From positions 4,130,374-4,194,373 of the forward strand of contig JAYKAV010000778.1 in NCBI GenBank assembly GCA_035582835.1: 64,000 nt of DNA, in the 5' to 3' direction. Made by a program: the position numbers and the translations under genes. Under the pieces are notes generated by a model. That model saw only the letters and a list, made by a program, of their open reading frames with translations, was not told the DNA's origin and did not search any database. Source of the stretch: Phoebastria nigripes. Taxonomy: Eukaryota > Chordata > Aves > Procellariiformes > Diomedeidae. Numbering within the stretch: the stretch's first letter is position 1; the number at the start of each line of letters is the position of its first letter. Below, in pieces: positions 57,018-64,000 of this stretch.

Positions 57018-57501
57018 CCCTGGTACAGCACTTGTTTTCTCTGCAAATTCTTGCTGGCTCCCCCATTGCCCCTGTAATAGAGGCAGGCAGTGCAGTGTAG
57101 ATGACTGCCCTGGGATGTTATGAATGCTCTGCGGGGTTGGACTAGTGCGTCCTCAGTCCTGCCACCCAGTAAAGGCTGCTTGGTCCTGACAGCTCGCTCT
57201 GGTTGAAGNGGAAGCTCGGGTCTCTTCTGCTCTCCACTCCCAAGTGGAGTTTTGTCTTCTCCCTCCAGCTCGCTGCCGTATGTTATTCCTTCTGCGAGAA
57301 ACATGGTTGAAAATGGGAATGCAGAAGGGATCTGTCGGGTCTCTTTGCAGCAACCCCAGAGGTCCCTCCCGCGGGGGGTAGTTAACTAAAGGCCGTCAGG
57401 TTTGAAACCCCAATCCTTATTCTGCTTTTGAGTTCGTTGACGAGAAGTTAGACTCCGTCACAAGAAGGATTTGCACATGCCGGGTTGGTTCTTCAGCATG
57501 C

Positions 57502-58010
57502 TGTCCTGGTTCCAGCTGGGATAGAGTTAATTTTCTGTCTCGTGCTGTGTTTTGGGGTTGGTATGAGGAGAATGTTGATGGCGCAGTGATGTTTTAGCTG
57601 TTGCTAAGTGGTGCTTACACTGCTCAAGGACTCTTCAGCTTCCCATGCTCTGCCGAGCGCACGGGAAGCTGGGAAGAAGCACAGCCGGGACAGCTAGCCC
57701 AGCGGGCCGATGGGGTCGTCCATGCCATATGACATCATGCTCTGTATATAAACTAAGAGGCGTGGTCCGGGAAGGGGGAGCGTGGCTGGGCATCGGTCGG
57801 CGGGTGGTGAGCAGTTGTATCGTGCGTCACCTGCTTTGCACGTTCTCCTATCGTTGGTGTTCTCGTGACTACGGTTGCTGTTCTCCCTCGTTGTAGTCAG
57901 TTATTAAACTGTTCTGATCCCAGCCCGCCAGTTCTCTCGCTTTTACCCTCCCGATTCTCTGCCCCATCCCGCCGGAGGGGGGGTGAGCGAGCAGCTGCGT
58001 GGTTTTTAGG
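57502..58010 (+). mobile_element. 3'-truncated solo LTR of an avian endogenous retrovirus
   Basis: Begins TGTCCTGGTTCCAGCTGGGA and continues with the TTTTAGCTGTTGCTAAGTGG and CCATATGACATCATGCTC blocks that I recognise from a widespread avian LTR family (ERVL-type by recollection). U3 has a TATA box (TATATAAA, 57745-57752) and an ATTAAA poly(A) signal (57903-57908), followed by U5. The 3' end stops at about GCGTGGTTTTTAG without the expected CA terminus. The sequence changes at once to GC-rich unique DNA. No internal viral genes are present. Confidence 0.85.
57745..57752 (+). promoter_or_regulatory. LTR TATA box
   Basis: TATATAAA within CTCTGTATATAAACTAAG, at the normal U3 position, about 155 nt before the LTR poly(A) signal. 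Could still drive transcription to the right, into the GC-rich region. Confidence 0.6.
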
Positions 58011-58158
58011 TCGGGAAATGGCGTTACTCATCACAGCGACGCCGATGGAGCCCGCCCAGCCCGGGCCACCGGCACCGCCGGCACCGCGCCCGCCCCGGGG
58101 CGGCCCCGCGGCGGCTCCGGGGGCCGGGGCGGGTGCTGCGGGTAGCGCTGGTTTTCCT

Positions 58159-58173
58159 CCGCTAGGGGGCGCC
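58159..58173 (+). promoter_or_regulatory. CTCF-like motif 1
   Basis: CCGCTAGGGGGCGCC matches the CTCF core CC-A-S-Y-AG-R-K-GGC with one mismatch (G for A at position 3). Confidence 0.5.
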
Positions 58174-58331
58174 ACCGCGGGGGACTGCTCCCGCCCCGCC
58201 TCGCTATTGGCTGTTCCCCGGAGGCTCCGGCACCGCTGATTGGTGAGCGCGGGTCGGGCCGCCCCCCGCTCGGCAGGGGCGTGCCGACCCCCGAGGCTTT
58301 AACAAGCCCCGGGGCGCAGTACCGCTCGCCG

Positions 58332-58344
58332 CCGCCAGGGGGCG
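58332..58344 (+). promoter_or_regulatory. CTCF-like motif 2
   Basis: CCGCCAGGGGGCG matches the same core with one mismatch and is in the same orientation as motif 1. Confidence 0.5.
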
Positions 58345-58499
58345 TCTCTGCCGCGGGAGCAGCGCGCGCAGGACGGGGCGGCGGGAGCAGGTCCCGGCGG
58401 GGTCGCGGCGGGCGGCGGGGGGGGGGTCCCTGCCGGGCCCGGGCCCTCGGGGCCCGTCTGCGGGTGACCCGGGGGCCCCGGAGTGCCCCTGGCGAACCC

Positions 58500-58770
58500 C
58501 GGGCCCGGTCAGGGGGGGTGGTTGGGCCCGGCCGCGGCCTGGGGAGGGGGTGTCCGGGCCCGGGCGGGGTCTGAGGGGGTGCCCGGGGTTGGGGGTGTTT
58601 GGGCCCCCCCCGGGTTGGGGCCTGGGGGGGTGTCGGGGCCTGGCTGGGACTTGGGGGCGGTGGGGCCCGGGGCCGGGAGGGGTTGGGGCCCCCGGGTTGG
58701 GGCGGAGGTGGGGGGCAGCTCTGTGCCGGAGGGGCCCCGTGGGGCTCGGCCGGGGGGTGCGGGGCCCCCG
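58500..58770 (+). repeat. G-run array, degenerate GGGTTGGGG-type repeat
   Basis: Dense runs of four to eight Gs on the + strand, with recurring CCCGGGTTGGGG and GGGCCTGG cores (for example around 58580, 58608 and 58697). It looks like a decayed tandem array and has many quadruplex-type spacings. Overlapping Gly/Pro frames on both strands are composition-driven. Confidence 0.7.
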
Positions 58771-61700
58771 TGCACAGATGCCGCCTCGCGGGNAGGGTGC
58801 GCGGGGAGCGACCCTGGGTGCGACGGCGGTGGGTGACCGTCCCCTGCGAACACCCCCGCGGCGGCGTCCCCGGTTTGTTACAGCACCGTCACCCGCACAG
58901 CCGGGGCAGGGTTTCGGGCACGGCTAACGCGGGGCCGTGCGGGTGCAGCTTCACCGACCCGTTCGGTTCCCCTTGGGTTGCACGTCCCCGCCGGGGGCCA
59001 AAGCGGCCTGGACACGGGCGTCCCCCCGTGCGGGCTCAGGGGATGGGGGGCTTTGGAGCAGGGGCCGCGACTGCGGGTGCTGCCGTGCCGTGGGGGGCTC
59101 GGGGGCTGGTGGGGGCGGGTGGGCGCAGGCTCTGCGGCAATGCTGGGAGCCGTGTCTGAGGTCTCCTTTGGTGGAGGTAAGGCATTTTTGGTGCAGATTT
59201 TATGGTCCCCGTGTAATGCAATGGGAATGCAAGTACTGCTGGATTTGCCAAGATCCCAAAATGAGACATTTTCTCTTGATCGTTCCAGGCTGCATCCATT
59301 TCCAGCCCCGGACAGGCCAGGATGGTTTGGGCTGCGCAGGCGGGGCGTTCCCTGGACGCCAGGGCACGGTCTTGGCACCCAAACCCACAGACTGGATGAC
59401 TGATGGACTGTCAGAATTCCCTGGGGCTCTCCAAAGAGGGGAAGCAGAGACGCTCGTTACTGCCCTAATCATGGTGAGGAACAGGAGGCAGGAGGGGAGG
59501 CACCTGAATTGGCTCAACCTCTCTTCTGGTGCCTGGCTTTGTCCACCATTTCTTCTGGCTCTCAGCTTCAGGTGTCGGCAGTTGCTTTGAGGAATGGTTT
59601 TTGTTTCTTCCTTCAGAAACCCAAGAGCTGCAGCTGGTTCCCAGCAGGGCTGGGGCTGGGGGGGTCCCGTCCCCTGGGCCGCAGAGGGCATCAGGGCTGG
59701 GACCAGAACTGCTGCAGCGGTTCTTCAGGTCACTCAAACAAGAACAGCCTTTCTGCAGGAGTTTTGGATGAGCCCAAGGGTGTCATTAAATGCATTTTTC
59801 TTTCCTTTTGGTTAACGCAGTTTATCAGTGGATGTGTTTAACCAGCTGTTTAGCAGTCCCCTGTGTGTGCTTGCTAGCCACGGGTTACCGTTAAGATAAA
59901 AGTTTTGATTTTGCACAGCAGTTGTTGTATTTGTGCATTGATTTTTACCAGGCTTTTCTTCCCCCCAGAAAACAGAGTGTTTTATTGTCCCCTGTCCCTC
60001 TCTGAGCCCTTCCCATCCGTGTGCCTGACCCCGCCATCTCTCAGCCGCTGGGTTTTTGCCAGGAGCCCACGAGTGACCGTGGGCAGACGCGGTGCTGGCT
60101 GCCGGCCGCCACGTTTCCCGGCTGCGGGAGCTGCTGTCACTGTGCTGCCACTGTGCTGCCTGTGCTGTCGCAGGGCCGCCGGCGTCGGGGCAGCCGCGGC
60201 TTGGGGGAACCGGCTGACGCCGTGGCTGCTCCCACCACTGGTGAGTGGGGACTTTGGAGGCGGCTGCGGTGACTTTGCTTGGGGTGTGGGAGAGAGGAGT
60301 GGGGCTCCTGGGGGTCTGGGGCTACCGCAGACCCCTCGGCCAAAGCCCCAGGGGCTGATGCTTCCCTGCAGGACTTGCTCTGAGGGGCCTCGGGGGTGGC
60401 TCCGGGCAGTGGCGTATGCTGTGCATGCCCCCTGCCCAGGGTGCGTTAGCAAAATGCCCTTCCCTAACGATGACATCAGTCGGCCTTTATCATATGAAAG
60501 TGTATTCACTGTGCTAATCCGTACTAGTTCCCGTTCTACACCGCAGTGTGATGAGACGGTGGAGTTTTACTGGAGATGTGGGTAGTGCTCGTGCTGAAGT
60601 AAAACAAACCAACAGACAGCCCGGCCCTGGACATCAGGGCTTTGCTTCGTGGAAGCCAAGAGCTGTCCCTGAAGGATAAAGGACCACCCCCCGACATCCG
60701 AGGTAACGCTGGCATCCCAGCCTCTCTGATGTGGCTTTGAAACCCTCCCGGCATCGGCTGGCATCACAGAGAAGTGACCCTGGCAAGACGGACTCCAGGG
60801 GCATCTGGATCAACAGACAGGCAGGGAGAATGCTGCAGAAACAGATGCTTTGCCAGGTTTTTCTGTGATCAGTGATCGGTAATGGGGTGCCAGTGATTAG
60901 TCAAACGTGTGTGACCTGAATGTTTGAAGGGTGTGAGAACCCTGGGTGAACCCACGTTTGGGGTGCCCCAATTTGGCTGTGACGCCTCATGCGCATCAGT
61001 GACTGTTTCCTCTTGTGATTCTGTACGCTGCGTCCCAGCCTCTCTCCTCGGTCGGCTCAGGCCGGCTGCGAATTCATGGGCGGGTGCTGGGTCCTGCTCC
61101 GCTCCTCCGCTCCGGGGCAGGCACGGGGGGCAGCCATGGTGAGTGGTCCGTTTCCCTCTCCCGGTGCAGGACCTCCGTGGGTGCCCGGCTGGGCCCGGTG
61201 ACTTTCCCAGCGGGTGTNGGCTCCGACCCTCTGGGGTCCCCTCTCGGGGGCAGCGGCTGCAGCTGGGCCTGTGGGGCTGGGGGTCCCCGGCAGCTCCCGA
61301 TTTCAGCCATGGGACCAGCCCCCGCTCAAACCATGAACTGGCAATGGCCATACGGGCTCCGCATGCTGCATCTCCCGCCCGGTCCCGTCCCCAACAAGAG
61401 GGGCTCCTGTCTCCTGTGGCCATGGAGAAGCTGCGGAGAGGCCTTTGCACACCTGCCAGCAGACCTCGCACGCCTGCCCGCAGCCTAGGGCAAGTACGAG
61501 TGCTCCCCACACACCGGGGCGTCCCCCACGGCGGCTCCCAGCTCCCAGAGGGACAGAGGAGAGGGGCCCTGTCCCCATCCCTGGGCTGTGCCAGGAGCCC
61601 AGGCAGCCTCGCCGTCCCCGGCCGGCTCCGCCTAATGTGGCACGGGGCCTCTTGTCTCGCCCCGCAGCACAGCACCCCTGGGCTCGCACTGCTCGGGGAG

Positions 61701-63164
61701 GTGTCCCCTGGGGGAGGAGGGGGCTGGGGGGTCTCCCGGGGCGGCCGGTGACCCCTCCTGCTGCCAGGCTCCCTCCTCCTGGGGCAGGCACTGGCCGGTT
61801 TCTGCTCCCCAGCTCTTTTCCAGAGCAGTTGCCGGGAGGACAAACCCCTGTGTCCTGGCGCTGGCTCTGCCGGAGCTCGGACCAGGGGGAACTGGTTTCC
61901 ACTGGGATTCAGCCCTTCAGCCCTGCCTGGCATCATCCTCGCAGGCAGATGCCCGAGGACCGGAGCTGGCAGTGCTGGGGCACTGCCATAGCGGGGCCTT
62001 GGGGTGGCTCTGAGCTCTGTTTGAAGCTGTGGTTTTACCTAAAAGCTTCTTTTTCAGCTCAAAACATGCTGCAGTGGGAGCAGAGGCCGCTCCAGGGATC
62101 CGCACCCAGCTCCTGCAGCCCCATCAGTGAAGCCGGCCTGGCCAGGGAGGGGAAGCGATGGCCGTCCTGGTGCTGCCAGTCCCTCGGGAGGTGTTGGGGG
62201 CCCAGGCGATGCCGCATGGCTGTGCCGACGCGTAGGGAAGGCTCATCCCGGTGCCCGGGCGAGGAGCACGGCCCCGAGGCGGCGAGCACTGGGGGATGCC
62301 GGCAGGGAGGACNTGTCCGGTGAGGTGAGTGCCCACACGCAGCAGCCGAGCAGAGCTGTGCGGTGGGACCGGGGCGCTTGGCTCCCGGGGCCAGCTGTGC
62401 CGGTGGGGATGTGGGACCAGGGCCTGCACCTGCCTGGGCAGGGTCCCCCTGTGGCCAGAGGCTGTTTGTGGGCACAGGCGGGGCCCATCCCCACAGCCCA
62501 CCCTGAGCCAGGGCCGGGCAGGTCTGGGCCACATGTTTCGAGGGGCCACGGATGCGAGGGGCGTGTGGGGAGGTGGGAGTGGGCGCTGTCGGGGTCCGGC
62601 CCAGACCCCGCTGGCACTGGTGTGGTGCTAACCCCGTCCCCTGCCTGGGGCTGCTGGAGTCGCTCTGTGCTACTCTGCGCAGGGCAGGTGGGTTTTCAGC
62701 CAGATCCTGGCTCTCGCCCACCCTTCTGGGGAGAAATGGGACGTTTCTGGTGTCCTGTCCCCGTTTCTCCCTCCCCTCCCATCTCAGGTGCGCGGTGTGG
62801 GGTAGCTGCTGAGGGGGACGGGCAGAGCTGCCCGTGCCCGGGAGGCAGCAGCTCCGGGGCTCTTTGGGCCAGGCCGTGCGGTGGCACTGGGAGCTCTGAC
62901 TGCCCCACGTCTCCCCCTGTGCAGGGACGGACGGAGGAGCCCCAGCCACGCCGGGAGCCACGTGAGGTGTGGAGCCCCAGGAAGAAGCCGGGCTGCCCGC
63001 GCCGAGGCCGACGCTGCCGCCTGCCCTGCGCGTGGCCCCGCTTCTGGCTGGGGACAGCCCTGCCTGCGCCNGCCCGGAGACGCTGNGGGGACTGCGCGGC
63101 TCCAGCTTCAGGTTGGTTGTTTGGGCCCCCGTTTGTTTTCATTTGTTTGTTGGTTCGGGCTCCC

Positions 63165-63475
63165 GTTTTTTTCAGGTCCAGCTTATGGACAGCTCCAGTT
63201 CGTTTCCAGCTCATGGATGGCTCTGGCTTGTTTCAGCTCCTGTTCGTTGCGGCTCCAGGTCATTGTTTCTGCACCCGTGTTTTCAGGTCCAGCTCGTGGA
63301 CAGCTCCAGTTCAGTGTTGGCTGCAGCTCGTTTCATCTCCAGTGCAGTTGCGTCTCCAGCTTGGTTTCCTGCTCCAGCTCATTCTCAGTTCCACCTTGTC
63401 TGCAGCTCCAGCTCCTGGACTGCTCCAGCTCCTCCTTGGTTTCATCTCCAGCCGATTACAGCTCGTGCTTGTTGA
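63165..63475 (+). repeat. degenerate CAGCTCCAG-type tandem repeat
   Basis: Repeated variants of CAGCTCCAGTTCGTTTC and CAGCTCATGGA fill this stretch. A longer duplication is visible: TTTCAGGTCCAGCTTATGGA (about 63169) and TTTCAGGTCCAGCTCGTGGA (about 63281), each followed by CAGCTCCAGTTC. Each copy carries an acceptor-like TTTTCAG. Confidence 0.7.
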
Positions 63476-63596
63476 AACGATCTTGGCTTTTGGCAAGGTC
63501 ATAAATCAATCACTGTCATAACTTGTATATGAATATGAACTGTCATAATTGTACATTGTCTAAATATGGACCAACGAGTTCATGACTGTTCCGGTG

Positions 63597-63602
63597 AATA
63601 AA
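63597..63602 (+). terminator. poly(A) signal AATAAA in GC-rich region
   Basis: AATAAA followed 22-30 nt later by GGTGTGAAAAGTG, a GT-rich element. It sits in a short AT-rich block (63470-63620) that stands out from the surrounding GC-rich DNA and looks like a transcript 3' end. Confidence 0.5.
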
Positions 63603-63714
63603 GACTTGGACACGCAAAGACGGTGTGAAAAGTGCCTTTTCCCCCAGAGACTATCTCAGACGTTTAATTCGGCCTGGTGCATGCCAGCCTCCCGAGCGTT
63701 GGGGACCAACGCGA

Positions 63715-63866
63715 CCGGACCCCCACCTCCGGCAGGGGTCCATGCGCCCTCCCCGGACCCCCACCTCCGGCGGGGGTCCACGCGCCCCCCCGGACCCCCA
63801 CCTCTGGCGGGGGTCCACGCACCCTCCCCGGACCCCCACCTCCGGCGGGGGTCCACACACCCTGCC
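63715..63866. repeat. minisatellite, four 37-38 bp units
   Basis: Units start at 63715, 63753, 63790 and 63828, each CCGGACCCCCACCTCCGGC followed by GGGGGTCCACGC and CC-rich spacer, with one to three differences. Each unit contains inverted arms GGACCCCC and GGGGTCC(-like), so every copy can form a hairpin. Frames read through it on the - strand give Gly/Arg repeats only. Confidence 0.9.
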
Positions 63867-64000
63867 CACCCCCTCCCACCCGCCCGCACCCCAACGCCCT
63901 CCCGCCTCCCACCCCCCGCACCCGCGGCCCACCCGGCCCCTGGCTTGGACCCCAGAAACAGCCGACTGGGGCTCCGCTTCTGGGCCCCAAGGCGCAGGAC
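63867..64000. other. GC-rich end of window
   Basis: C-rich sequence after the minisatellite; no feature recognised. Confidence 0.6.

Larger units (their letters stand above)
58011..58500. promoter_or_regulatory. CpG-island-like promoter region
   Basis: Very GC-rich and CpG-dense. Contains GC boxes (CCGCCCCGCC near 58191), two ATTGG (inverted CCAAT) motifs at 58206 and 58239, 33 bp apart, and two CTCF-like motifs (58159-58173 and 58332-58344). No TATA box was seen. An ATG at 58018 opens a 73-codon Pro/Ala/Gly-rich frame (MALLITATPMEPAQPG at its start) of the kind expected by chance in such DNA. Direction of transcription is uncertain. Confidence 0.6.
58501..63620 (+). ncRNA. possible spliced noncoding transcription unit
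   Basis: Seen: good donors at 59175/59176 (GGAG/GTAAGG), 60240/60241 (CTG/GTGAGT), 61138/61139 (CATG/GTGAGT) and 62324/62325 (TGAG/GTGAGT). Acceptors include TGTGCTGTCGCAG before 60174 and CCCCCTGTGCAG before 62925. An AATAAA lies at 63597. These allow internal exon 60174-60240 and terminal exon 62925 to about 63620. Frames in the region (for example 61445-62323, 62127-63521 on +, 60869-61936 and 62059-62961 on -) overlap on both strands and lack family features, so a noncoding RNA is the better guess. Speculative. Confidence 0.2.

Noticed and set aside
59905..63521. Long open frames on both strands (for example 62127-63521 on +, 60869-61936 on -)
   Set aside because: Overlapping frames on both strands, Pro/Gly/Arg-rich and interrupted by Ns; expected in GC-rich DNA that has few stop codons.
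46931..64000. ANK2 3' exons expected in convergent orientation downstream of CAMK2D
   Set aside because: No - strand frame resembled the ankyrin death domain or C-terminal region; ANK2 probably lies beyond the window.

Overview
This is vertebrate nuclear DNA, most probably from a bird. The first ~47 kb is the 3' half of CAMK2D (calcium/calmodulin-dependent protein kinase II delta) on the + strand. A bird is suggested by short introns, few interspersed repeats, an old CR1-like tail, and an LTR (from 57502) of a type I recognise from avian genomes. The species cannot be named from the sequence. One 30-base N gap (2013-2042) and many single Ns mark it as a draft assembly.

Layout. 1-1761 is intron; the 5' half of CAMK2D lies upstream of the window. 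Thirteen known-type coding exons follow, all with AG/GT boundaries and continuous phase. They cover the C-lobe of the kinase domain (1762-1845, 2843-2937, 4492-4614), the autoinhibitory and calmodulin-binding segment with its autophosphorylated Thr (5657-5740, 6472-6514, 10595-10632), and the alternative linker exons: the nuclear-localisation exon (12174-12206) and two exons used in the delta-A brain type form (16534-16593, 18216-18257). After these come the constant linker exon (20819-20867) and the oligomerising association domain (36804-36879, 38067-38161, 39433-39661). The terminal exon from 44481 carries the last codon, the stop and a ~2 kb 3' UTR with several poly(A) signals. The products assemble into a dodecameric kinase; the linker exons decide nuclear, cytosolic or membrane placement.

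The most interesting observation is inside the 16 kb intron 20868-36803. A stretch at 25389-25673 has two nested splice acceptors (exon starts 25389 and 25590) and one GTAAGT donor after 25673. Both forms (285 or 84 nt) keep exactly the phase needed to join the exon ending at 20867 to the one starting at 36804. The long form contains a well-placed ATG (25409) and a strongly hydrophobic segment followed by a Ser-rich tail. It could be a delta-gene cassette exon at the point where CAMK2B carries its proline-rich linker exons, or a first exon for a membrane-anchored association-domain protein like alpha-KAP of CAMK2A.

46.9-57.5 kb is intergenic, with no recognised gene but several coding-like open frames on the - strand (55026-55262, 56005-56406, 56535-57017). 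57502-58010 is a 3'-truncated solo LTR that abuts a CpG-island-like region (about 58.0-58.5 kb) with two CCAAT boxes and two CTCF-like motifs. From there to 64 kb the DNA is very GC-rich. It holds a G-run array, several good splice signals, a poly(A) signal at 63597, a degenerate CAGCTCC-type repeat and a 37-38 bp minisatellite. This may be an unannotated noncoding transcription unit. In mammals ANK2 lies beyond the 3' end of CAMK2D in convergent orientation; no ANK2 exon was recognised here.
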